The translations under genes were made by a program, and so were the position numbers. The notes below the pieces were generated by a model that saw only the letters and a program-made list of their open reading frames with translations, made no database searches and was not told the DNA's origin. 64,000 nucleotides of DNA, from the NCBI RefSeq assembly GCF_014805685.1, contig NC_060887.1, positions 33,397,963 through 33,461,962 of the forward strand, read 5' to 3'. The first letter of the stretch is position 1, and each line of letters opens with the position of its first letter. Shown here piece by piece: positions 11,635 through 20,200 of this stretch. The stretch is from Silurus meridionalis. Lineage: Eukaryota > Chordata > Actinopteri > Siluriformes > Siluridae.

Positions 11635-14600
11635 CTTTCCTTGTTTTTGCTTGTTTTATTAAAGTAAATTTTTTTTGTTGTGTGTAATTAATAAAATGTG
11701 TATTTGTTGTGCACAGCATGAACAACTTACCTCCAAATGCTCCTTAATGATTAAGGAATTTCCTATTTTAACTTTGATCCCTTCATAGTCTCCTAAATCA
11801 CTTATGCAAACAGCATACCACTTAAAAAAGAAAGATTTTTTTTACAAGTTAGAGATTAATCAATGTAAGTAAAAATAAATTAATCTAACACTAAAAAGGC
11901 ACATGAGGTACTTTATGTGCAGCAAAGCAGGCTTCGTTTTTCTCTAGTGCTTTGTTGGCGTAGTTGAATGCATCGTAGATGAGTTTTTTCTTTTGGTCAG
12001 CAGCGATGTTGGGCAGCAAAGCGAGGTCCCGGGAAGATCGAGCCAGTCTCCACAGGAACTCTGCATCATCACTGACAACAGAAAATCCAAAAAAAATAAA
12101 CCCACTCAAACAGAAAACACCATCGATTCTGTCTGTACACCTTACAATTAATGATTTATAGAAAAATTTATTTTATTTATAAATATAAAATAAGGGTAAA
12201 AATCTTTATTATTTAAAAAATATAAAAATATAAAATAATTCTTCTACTGATATACCCCATGTCCCTCCTCTGCACATCATCTCAATCGCTCCTCCCTCAC
12301 CTTGTCTCCACAACGTCCTACATGCACTGTCCCTCTAATAAACTAATTTCTAATCCTGTCCATCGTCATCACTCCAAACAAAAACCTCAACATCTTCAGC
12401 TCTGCTACCTCCTGCTCCACCTCCTGTCTTTTACTCAATGCCACTGTCTCTAAACTCTACATCATCATCACAGGTCTCACCACAGTCCTAGAAACTTCCC
12501 TTTTCACTCTCACAGATACTCTTTTATCACAAATCACTCCTGCTATCACTCTTCTCCCACTCCACCCTGCCTGCACTCTTTTCTTCACTTCTCTGCACTC
12601 TTACTTTACACTGTTGACCCCAGGTACCTGAACTCCTCCACCTTCTCCACCTCTTCTCCCTGCAACTGCACCACTCCACTGCCCTCCCTCTCATTCACAC
12701 ACATGTACTCTGTCTTTTTCCTACTGACTTTCATTCCCCTTCTCTCCAGCACGTACCTCCACCTCTTCAGGCTCTTCTCCACCTGCTCCCTACTCTCACC
12801 ACAAATCTCAATATCATATTTGGCTTTTAATCATTATTCAAAAATACATAAATTTTAGTGGCGACCCTCAGGTTACAACCCCTGCCGCAAACCCACGCTC
12901 TTTCTTCAAGTCTTAATAAATTCATCTCATAAATGTATTTTTTTAGCAAAACCTTTTTTTTGTTATTACTTTTGATATTACTTTGCATTTTCGACCAGAA
13001 GATCAACAAGCTGTAAGCATGCGACAACGGCTTATCGATGTCCATAAACTTTCCCAGATCTTGAAGTCGGGTTTCATGAATAATTCCCAATCAGGGGTCT
13101 GTCTATTGTGTTATATAAGTAACCTGAATAAATAACCACATGCACTGAATGCTTGTTTGAGCAGCTTTTTTCATTGCTGCCAGCTCTGAGGGTACTAAAG
13201 GACATTGCCTGCGAGTAACACTCCAGAAAGATACTAGGAAGTCTGAATTGGTTCCTATCAGAGAAGAAGAGAAAAACAGATTACCTACCTGTCTTTATAT
13301 TGCAGCAGCAGCTGGTAAAGTTTCTCTGTTTCTCCACAGCTGTACAAGTAGTCGGCTTGTTCTACAATTTCCTCAGCTTATACAGAGAGACAAAAAGGAG
13401 AAGTTGGAGTGAATGATATTTTCCTGTATTTTCTTTCTCCTGACATGTTCTGCACCTAGGTTATGTGTACTGTTTGAAAAGCAGGTACCTTTGTCAAGTG
13501 CAAACACTGCAGTTGCACAAGAAGCTCTCCACAGTGTTTTATATCCCAGATAAGATAATGGAGGTAAAGCGATGAGTAAGGCAGCGTTCCGAGTCTGATG
13601 TTGGGTTAGAAAACAACTATTATACAAACAATCAATTACAAACAACATCATACAAACATACAGCAAGAAAATAAGATTTGGGTCTTTCACCACAACTCAC
13701 TATATTTATGAATAGGTTTGAATACTGATACTTTTGAAATAAGTACTTGTAAAAAAAAAAAATACCATAAAGCTTGTTTAGAATGCTGAATTCAAAGAAG
13801 AAAGAAAGAAAGAAGAGGAAAAGGAGTCTATATCTTATAATAATAGGAAAGGCTTTTATTACTCACATATACATCACAAGAGAGTGGAATTATTTCCCGT
13901 CATAGAAGAGCTTGTTAGGAATCTGGGGCCCCAGCTAATATCATTTTATTAATATATTATACAGGGTTATTCAAGAATAATAAACCGATATCATGACGCA
14001 TTGCTTCAGTTCTCAAGCATCGTCATGGATTGAGTCAGTGACCATTTGAAAGAGGAGTTATCTAAGCTGATTGTGAGTATATTACGTGTGACTTGGCTGG
14101 AGTTTTGTTTTACTTTTTTCCTTAATAAAATATTGCATAATGAAAATCGGTTCATTCTTTTTGAATAATTTATTATTTGTTATAGAGACGGATGATGGCT
14201 TCCACCAATGGTGATTTTTAAACGCACGACGATGCCAAAAGATATTGTTGTGAAAGGAAGGAGGAAGACAGTAAACAAAGACATTCTTGGTAGGCTACTG
14301 GCCCCTGCGGCTTATAGACAGATGCGGCGTATTTATGTTCAAAATAAAAATCTTTGTCAAATTCAGTGGGTGCGGCTTATATTTGGGTGTGCTTAATAAT
14401 CCAGGAATTACGGTAGGTTTTGAACTCAATGCAAATAGAGCAAAGGTCAAATGTATGAAATAGTTTTCATAGTTTACTTTCTGTTTGTTATACTGAAACG
14501 ATCACGTTCAAAAAGCCAGTGCATAGTTTTTGGGATCCAGCAAGGTTCTTATATTATATTATTTTCTCTATACACTGAACACTTTTGGGTTTGAGATCAG

Positions 14601-15772
14601 AAAATGGACACAAAATGATTGATCAATGTTTAAGCTTCTGATATTTACAGCTAGATGTGTTCAACATTGTGGAACCATTGGTTTTCTAACTTCTGAGCAA
14701 GAAAAGATACTGTTAAGCAAATTACAGATGACAGATGTCTTCAGTGAACACAATCAGCATTGCCGTCCCAGTACTTTCGGCAGGGGCTGCATGCTAAGTA
14801 GTAATTGAAGGGATGTTGGACTAGTTACGACTAGTTTTGAATAATTTGTGTTTCCTGCCTGAAGAATCCAAGAAGTCATGAGTTGGGAAATGTTACAATG
14901 TCCTGTAAACTAGAAAACCTCATGTTTAATACTAAACTAAATCTAGAACTTATTTATGAAGTAACATTTTTTAATCAACTAGTTTTGAACATATAACATA
15001 CACTAAAATACCTAATGTTTTACAAATCAACATCCAGAAGTTGCTGATAAAATTTCCAGCAACCAGTTGAGATATTTTAACATCAATAACGCAGAATTCT
15101 GGACTTTTTGTGTTTAAGAATGAACCCTGAAATGCCTAATGTTTAACACAAAATCCAGAATATTCATATTTTTATTTATTATGTTCAGTAATCAGGTAGA
15201 ACATTTAGACGTTTATGTGAAAACCTGGTTTATTTGTAAATGATCTCAAAATGTGAAAAAAAAAAAAAAAGAATAAATAAATAAAATAAAAATTGCTCAT
15301 GAATGGTAATGTTCGGCAATAGACACGCTTTATACCAAAACCTTAAATTCTTTTTTTAATAAATAAGAAAATGGTTAATAAAAAGGGGAGTAAAAAAAGA
15401 AATAAAAATGACTGAGTGATAGAACATTTCTTTCTTTCTTTTAAAATGTGTTGATTAGATGTTTTAGGAAGACTAAGAAGAAAAACCTTTATGTAAAAAC
15501 TTGAATTTGTTTTTAATTTGCTTTTTCCCCCTTTTTTTTAAACAAATGTATTCGAATGAATGAAATTTTTTTTTTTTAGGCATTATTATTTTTTATACCT
15601 CATAAATAATACAAGATATATTATAATTATAAATAATTTACAATACAACTTTACATAAACACACACACACACACATTATATATATATATATATATATAAT
15701 GCTGCTTTGGGAAAAGCGCTATAAATAAATAGAGAAGATAAAGAAGAGGAAGAAGATGAAGAAGAAGAAGAA

Positions 15773-15819
<47 letters not shown>

Positions 15820-16342
15820 AGAAGAAGAAGAAGAGGAGGAAGAGGAGGAAGAAGAAGAAGAAAAAGAAGAAAAGGAAGAAAAAAGAAGAGGAGGAACAAG
15901 AAGAAGAAGAGGAAGAAGAAGAAAAAGAAGAAGAAGAAAAATGAGGAAGAAGAAGAAGAAGAAGAAGAAGAAAGAAGATGAGCAGGAAGAAGAAGAAGAA
16001 GAAAAGAAGAAGAAGAAGAAGAAGAAAAGGAAGAAGAAGAAGAAGAAGAAGAAGAAGAATCAGCCTGCTAAGCTGTTTGGTTTGCTATATAAAAATTTAT
16101 TTAAACTAAATTAAATAAAAAATTATAATAAAACGCATAAACTAAACAAAATAAATAAATAAAAATATATAAAATAAAATAAAGATTATATAGAGTGTAC
16201 TGTAAAGGCTCAGCCAGCTGTCCGGATGTTTCTGAGTTAAAAGTCTTACTGAGGTCACACTCTTCCGGAAGAAGCCGCAGTGTCGCCGTGTTATTCCGCT
16301 CGCCAGACGTGTGAAACCCCGCAGCGGAGAGACAGCGGCCAT
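6447..16342 (-). CDS. RMDN1: RMDN1, regulator of microtubule dynamics protein 1 (gene span, 10 coding exons)
   Basis: Ten exons join in frame: 16342-16250, 13594-13489, 13376-13289, 12071-11912, 11820-11731, 11034-10979, 10878-10791, 10132-10102, 9979-9846 and 6491-6447. They total 891 nt, 296 residues plus TGA; human RMDN1 is about 314. All introns are GT-AG. The N-terminal ~30 residues are Arg-rich and basic, then a hydrophobic segment (about 35-50) precedes the helical TPR-like body with hallmarks [80 protein letters not shown] and [18 protein letters not shown]. The RMDN family binds microtubules; RMDN1 is reported at mitochondria and spindle poles. The start codon has a good context (gacATGg). 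No frame damage was found. Confidence 0.93.
6903..7846 (+). mobile_element. Non-autonomous or decayed Tc1-like element in RMDN1 intron 9
   Basis: The left end has 'aaatgttttaggcag' (6908) and the right end 'atgcctaaaacctttgcaca' (7817), inverted copies of the fish Tc1 terminus 'tgtgcaaaggttttaggca'. The interior matches Tc1 transposase sequence in broken frames: plus-strand 'caaggtctctctcaggcaaa' near 7360 and 'ggtgcagtggtctgccaagg' near 7457 correspond to the region ending in RRRSGRPRK. The 3' part ('ctgctgagttctttcaaaaa') resembles the end of such elements. Many stops show it is dead. Confidence 0.65.
7540..7592 (+). repeat. (AATC)n-type simple repeat
   Basis: A short array of 'aatcaatcaatcc' units sits inside the decayed Tc1 element. 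Confidence 0.85.
7925..8310 (+). mobile_element. RTE-clade LINE, 3' end fragment
   Basis: It encodes [36 protein letters not shown], then after a nested insertion [15 protein letters not shown], the C-terminal end of RTE-type reverse transcriptases. It ends with 'ctaatgggagcagccgaaag' and a short (AAG)n tail, the same 3' end as the copy at 56843-58190. It lies in RMDN1 intron 9, antisense to the gene. Confidence 0.85.
8053..8173 (+). mobile_element. Family Y element nested inside the RTE fragment
   Basis: The RTE reading 'GRRKRGR' breaks after 'gaggaagac' and resumes at 'caaggaggaggtttatgg'; the inserted ~121 bp contains 'gacgcccttgtccagagcga'. The 5 bp 'aagac' occurs on both sides, fitting a target-site duplication. 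This dates family Y insertion after RTE insertion. Confidence 0.7.
8311..9425 (+). mobile_element. L2/CR1-group LINE fragment (RT C-terminus and 3' UTR)
   Basis: Plus-strand frames encode [40 protein letters not shown], then [20 protein letters not shown] and [19 protein letters not shown], with the RT thumb and C-terminal features of fish L2-like LINEs. Stops (tag at 8567) and a frame break disable it. A 3' UTR follows to 'ataaaagcttcttgacttgac' at about 9425, the usual end of these elements. A second copy of this 3' UTR is at 48676-48965. Confidence 0.75.
9846..9979 (-). CDS. RMDN1: RMDN1 exon 9
   Basis: It encodes (V)[36 protein letters not shown] and VVTEEDKQ, residues 238-282. The acceptor TTTTTTCAG and donor CAG|GTAAGA are strong. 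[17 protein letters not shown] is the family-conserved segment. Confidence 0.93.
10102..10132 (-). CDS. RMDN1: RMDN1 exon 8 (31-nt microexon)
   Basis: It encodes [10 protein letters not shown] plus the first base of Val238. The acceptor is ATTGCTAG and the donor GAAG|GTACAG. The frame with both neighbours is exact. Confidence 0.9.
10205..10580 (+). pseudogene. Decayed Tc1-like transposase remnant in RMDN1 intron 7
   Basis: Plus-strand sequence contains 'gtgaagcatggtggtgg' (10411) and 'gaggttcgacttccaacag' (10546), counterparts of the Tc1 catalytic-core coding region around VKHGGGS and RFIFQQDND. Multiple stops and drift make it non-coding. It lies antisense to RMDN1 between exons 7 and 8. 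A Tc1-type terminal motif 'tattggcaccctttatg' occurs at 11123 in the next intron. Confidence 0.6.
10791..10878 (-). CDS. RMDN1: RMDN1 exon 7
   Basis: It encodes (W)[19 protein letters not shown] and [10 protein letters not shown], residues 198-227. The acceptor CCGTTGCTCAG and donor GAG|GTAAAA flank it. AE-PWYQR and ATPPSSTYE are hallmark RMDN motifs. Confidence 0.93.
10979..11034 (-). CDS. RMDN1: RMDN1 exon 6
   Basis: It encodes [18 protein letters not shown] plus two bases of Trp198. The acceptor CTTTACAG and donor CACTG|GTAAGTG are good. Confidence 0.92.
11559..11631 (+). repeat. (TA)n-(GA)n compound microsatellite
   Basis: About 19 TA units are followed by about 17 GA units, in RMDN1 intron 5. 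The open frames across it are simple-repeat artefacts. Confidence 0.95.
11731..11820 (-). CDS. RMDN1: RMDN1 exon 5
   Basis: It encodes [20 protein letters not shown] and [10 protein letters not shown], residues 150-179. It is phase 0 on both sides; the acceptor is CTTTTTTAAG and the donor GAG|GTAAGTTG. Confidence 0.95.
11912..12071 (-). CDS. RMDN1: RMDN1 exon 4
   Basis: It encodes (S)[38 protein letters not shown] and [15 protein letters not shown], residues 96-149. The acceptor is TTCTGTTGTCAG and the donor AAA|GTACCT. Confidence 0.95.
12237..12825 (-). mobile_element. RTE-clade LINE fragment, antisense copy in RMDN1 intron 3
   Basis: The reverse complement matches the C-terminal RT of the copies at 54017-54426 and 57420-57990, including segments for [33 protein letters not shown] and [12 protein letters not shown]. 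Frames are degraded; the sequence between about 12330 and 12470 is the most diverged. It is oriented the same way as RMDN1. Confidence 0.8.
13289..13376 (-). CDS. RMDN1: RMDN1 exon 3
   Basis: It encodes (A)[19 protein letters not shown] and YQLLLQYKD, residues 67-96 (part). The acceptor is CTCTGTATAAG and the donor GACAG|GTAGGTAA. VEEILEQADYLYE-GETEKLY is the RMDN1 signature region. Confidence 0.94.
13489..13594 (-). CDS. RMDN1: RMDN1 exon 2
   Basis: It encodes [20 protein letters not shown] and [15 protein letters not shown] plus one base, residues 32-67, including the hydrophobic stretch. The acceptor CAACATCAG and donor CAAAG|GTACCTG fit. A further small exon between this and exon 1 cannot be excluded, but direct joining is in frame. 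Confidence 0.82.
14190..14418 (+). mobile_element. Pogo/Tigger-like element fragment, copy 1
   Basis: It contains the frame [15 protein letters not shown] at 14208, matching the P-M-L-I-F-K-R-K-T-x-P-K segment of pogo/jerky-type DDE transposases, then 'gtgcggcttatatttgggtg' and a terminal 'aattacggta'. The same order occurs in the longer copy at 27004-27660. It lies in RMDN1 intron 1. Confidence 0.6.
15657..15698. repeat. (AC)n-(TA)n compound microsatellite
   Basis: Short AC and TA arrays precede the long purine tract in RMDN1 intron 1. Confidence 0.9.
15731..16059 (+). repeat. ~330-bp GAA/AAG polypurine tract in RMDN1 intron 1
   Basis: The plus strand is almost pure (AAG)n with interspersed GAG and AAA triplets, so the RMDN1 transcript reads (TTC)n. 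It ends about 190 nt downstream of the exon 1 donor. Long GAA/TTC tracts can form triplex or sticky DNA. The RTE 3' tail (AAG)n may have seeded it. Long lysine/glutamate or leucine frames over it are artefacts. Confidence 0.95.
16250..16342 (-). CDS. RMDN1: RMDN1 exon 1
   Basis: The start ATG lies at 16342 on the minus strand in the context gaagacATGgcc. It encodes [20 protein letters not shown] then [11 protein letters not shown], 31 residues rich in Arg/Ser without acidic residues, which resembles a mitochondrial presequence. The donor is TCA|GTAAGAC. An upstream in-frame ATG (16378) exists, but the chosen start has the better context. Confidence 0.8.
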
Positions 16343-16639
16343 GTCTTCAGTCCCACAGAGTCCCACAGAGTGTCCCAAAGAGAGTCCGGGAGCAGTGCGG
16401 CTTCTTCCCGCTTTACTGCCCTTTAAAACCTCCTTCTATTACAGTCTACCGGAGAGCACTTCCGGTAGGAGTAGCATTCTAAAATAAAAGTTCAAATAAA
16501 TTCAGCCAGGTTTTGTCGTTGTTTTAAAAGTATTATATTGAAAATGATCCAACAAATACAAAAATAAAGCCGTAGAAAATCTTTTTATTGGTGATAAGTT
16601 TTTATTCTGAGAAATAAAAGATGCAGGGGATATATATAT

Positions 16640-16692
16640 ATTTAACTTCTTGTTCTTTTGGCTTCTACCATTAGGGGTCGCCACAGCGAATC
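16640..16692 (-). repeat. SINE/RTE 3' tail fragment in the intergenic promoter
   Basis: Reverse-complemented it reads 'cgctgtggcgacccctaatg' followed by 'gtagaagccaaaagaac', the shared 3' end of the RTE LINE (58135-58180) and the tRNA-Glu SINE (31965-32000). Only the tail is left, directly joined to the (ATCT)n array. Confidence 0.75.
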
Positions 16693-16693
16693 A

Positions 16694-16783
<90 letters not shown>
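16694..16783 (+). repeat. (ATCT)n microsatellite
   Basis: About 22 perfect tetranucleotide units sit between the RMDN1 and ECI2 starts. A shorter (GATA)n follows at about 16827-16856. Confidence 0.97.
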
Positions 16784-17197
16784 CAGTTTTATCACAGTTT
16801 TTCATTATGATGCCCCCTACTGGTAAGAGATAGATAGATAGATAGATGGATAGATGGCTAGATGGGGAAGGAATGAAACAAGGATTGGAAAGAAACTAGA
16901 AATCGTAGCAGGTAAAATAGAATGTGAGAAAAAAAAAAAAAGGAAGGGCCAAAAAGTATACAGAAAGAAAGAAAAAAGGAGGGAAGAAAGAAAGAAAGAA
17001 AATACGAATTAAGCGAAATACTCTCTCAGCGTCCGCTCTGAAAGAGCCGATTCACAGATCCGATTCACAGAGCCGACTCGATGGTATTCGACACATCTTT
17101 GTCCAAAAGTGGGCGTGGCTTAGACCGGAACTCGGTGACGCTTTGGTGTCGGTCGGTGCCGGTTGTGGACTTTGGGTTTATGTATTTTACAGTCGAT

Positions 17198-17238
17198 ATG
17201 AACCGCATTTTATCGAGGCGTTTTCTCAGACTTTCCAG
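17198..17238 (+). CDS. ECI2: ECI2 exon 1
   Basis: It encodes [13 protein letters not shown] plus two bases of Arg14, a basic amphipathic presequence with five Arg and no acidic residues. The donor is CCAG|GTGAGTG. The ATG is preceded by 'gtcgat'; no closer in-frame start competes. Confidence 0.75.
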
Positions 17239-20200
17239 GTGAGTGACCCGTACATTTAATCCAGGCTGTGTGAATGATTATGTCGGTTTACTGCGAGTTT
17301 ACCCTCTAATATACAACCTAGTTGCTGCTAGTCCAATAACACACAAAGGGCACTATAAAGGGTGTAGTGTATAATACAAATAGCCACTTTGTGTTATTAT
17401 ATTTACCCTACGTAGTGCACATATAAAGGAAGAAAGGCTATTTGGACTTCTACCCAGTTTGCAGTAGAGTGTAAAAATGGCATAAAGCAGGTTTTTCTGG
17501 TTGTTTGTTGTTTTAAATATTCTTAAACGTACACAATATTTGCATATAAACAGCAGAATTATTTTAATATTAAAACCTGTGTGTTTTAACCCTAATTCTA
17601 TATTTATCTGGCTCACATGACTGGAAAGTGCTGACCTTTCCTCTATATACATTCGAAGAAATTGTTGTTTGGACCCCTGTTATAGTTTTCATTAAAATGC
17701 ATTTAAATGCATTTCAAAAACATCATTACAAACTTTAATATTATATAAGTTATATTATATTAATAATATACTTGAAAGACAATGAACTTGAAGAACATGT
17801 GACACCTCCATTCTTGAAACACCTTTTATTTGTAATAATGATGACCATTATCACAAAAAAACTCAAAAAGAAATCAATCCAGACTCAAAAGACAGCCTAT
17901 TGTTATTTGGGTGACACCGGATACTAAGATGATAAATCATTTATCATCGCCGGTTTCACCGAAGACAATTTTTCCATGGACCAGTGAATGGTTCTGGGTT
18001 ACTGATCTGAAGTTTGGTGGTTTAAGCCCAGGTATTGCCAAGGTGCCACTCCTGAGCTCCATGGGCCCTGTACCACGGCTAAATCCCCCTGGGATATGCA
18101 AAGAAAGAATTTCACTGTGCTGTAAAGTATGTGACAAGTAAAAAGCACCAACAGACATAACTAAACCCAATAATGAGCATATTATATGACTATTAAACAT
18201 ATGATTTCATGTCACATGTAATTAATTATGTATATGATAAAATGTAAATCAACTCACTATAATGCAGAATTAGTAAACATTTATCGGTGCAAAAATAAAC
18301 CTGATCTAAAAAGTGCGGGGAAATCGGCTCAGGTGGAAACTGTCTTTGAAATATGCGAAAATCAATAAATTGGAAATGATTTTATTATTTTTGTGCGGCC
18401 CAGAATCAAATTATCCAGGGTCCGGTCCTGGTTCATGGCCCGGTGTTTGGGGAAACCCTGCTGTAGAGTCAAACAGTTTTGTTAATTGTAACTAACTGTG
18501 TGTGAACAGGAAATAAAGCAGCAGATTTTAATTGATCATTTTCATTTTATGATAGTTTTAACTTTCAATCCGAGACCCGAGTGCAAGCTGTTTGCAGTTG
18601 GTACAGTTTTAAGGCAATCCAAGGAAGAACATCCAACACCATCTTTATGGTTTTTGTGTGGTTTCTGATATTATTATTATTATTATTATTATTATTAGCT
18701 TTTGTTGAGATTTGTGATCATTCAGTGAGATCATTAGTGAGATCTGGTGGTGCTTGAGGAGGTCTGGTGTTCAGTCAGTGTTTGAGATCATCTGTGTTGT
18801 TTGGGGATGTGGTCAGGACTCTGTTCAGGACACACAAAAATATGTACACTTCCGATAGTTTAGACTTATAGTGTATTCACTACCTTTTTGTGCTAATTTG
18901 TTGTTCGTTGTTTCTGTAGGAAAGGCAGTGGTTTTGTACCCCAATATTGCAGCACTTGTGAATGATCAGAAACAAGTACGAATAATGAATTACATCCTGG
19001 GTATTCCTTCCGAGAAAAAAAAAAACACACGAATGAGGAAAAAATGCTTCTAATATCACAATGTCGTTCATTTAAATCCAGTGCGTTTCTAAATTAATCG
19101 AGACTGGAGATGTTGGACTGAAAGCTTGAGATGCAGCAACACGAGTCAGACAGCAGAGACTCGGCTCAGCTAGTCAGGGTTCCGCTTGCTGCTAGTGCTA
19201 CCTATCATGAAAGTTTGAGCTTCGGAAGCTGATTGATTTAAGCATGATGACGTGGTGAGGGAAAGTAAAAGAGTAAAGGACTGCTGTTCTCTTTGGTATA
19301 TATTATAATCCCCCCCCGAATTTGCAAATCTGAATTTGCACACATTTGCTTGATGATAATGATGATGATAATGACGGGCTCTACACCGTTTCTTGTGTTC
19401 TCTTTAGGATTCCTGGTCTTCAGCTGCACACCACTGGTGTATGGATGGCAGCTTCAGTGGAGGACTTTAACCAGGCCAAGGTTCAACTTGGGACACTGAA
19501 GAAGGACCCTGGCAATGAGGTCAAACTCAAGATCTATGCCCTTTTTAAACAGGTGAGGGGGAAAAAACCCGACTGCTTTATAAGCCAAAATTGTTTGTTC
19601 AGAGTTTTATAGCTGGTCACCAATATTATTTAGTCTTTAAACAATAGAACACTGAACTGATTGTGACTAATCCAGAGATGGCACGTTTCTGTTTGCCACG
19701 TATGATTGAGTGCCACTGAAACAGTAACTACATTAAAGTTAGCGACAGCAATAGCAGACATAGCAAACGGTACATTTTTAATGAATATAAAAGGTGGTAC
19801 GAAACTAGCCCGCCACAAATTTCGCTGCCGCTGTCGGACATCCTCCCTCAGACTCGTCCACCCTCATCCTCCCTCAGACTCAGACATCGCTGTAAACTCG
19901 CCGATTCGTGTCAAACGTCTCTGTGGCAGATTCGCCGATAATTTTTATGTTTGCTCTTCGATCTAACTTGCTGTCCGTGATGAAATCGCAGACGCAGTAA
20001 CGTTCAAGTCAGAATAGCACCAGTTGTACACAGGTCGAAGTTTTTTTGGACACACTGTCTTATGAAGGTCAGCGCTCCCTGTGACTGTGCGTGCAGCCTT
20101 GTGCTGCCATCTGTTGGCGTGTTACAAAATTAGTCTTGAAACTTTTTTTTATCCCACCTCATATCTTTTGGAAGATGTAAAGAAAGAATAGACGTGAATT

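Larger units (their letters stand above)
16343..17197. promoter_or_regulatory. Shared RMDN1-ECI2 bidirectional promoter region
   Basis: The two start codons are head to head with 855 bp between them. The RMDN1 side has CpG-containing sequence to about 16465 ('ggagagcacttccggtag' includes an ETS-like TTCCGG near 16460). The ECI2 side has a GC-box-like 'gtgggcgtggct' near 17108 and a short 13-bp direct repeat ('ccgattcacag' at 17048 and 17061). In between lie a SINE/RTE tail and an (ATCT)n array. No TATA box is evident at either end. Confidence 0.55.

Noticed and set aside
15651..15944. Long poly-leucine or poly-lysine open frames
   Set aside because: They are translations of the GAA/TTC tract, without start context, conservation or domain.
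18313..18495. Short GC-richer frame near 18400
   Set aside because: 'cagggtccggtcctggttca' is a brief composition blip in ECI2 intron 1 without splice sites matching ECI2 phases or homology.
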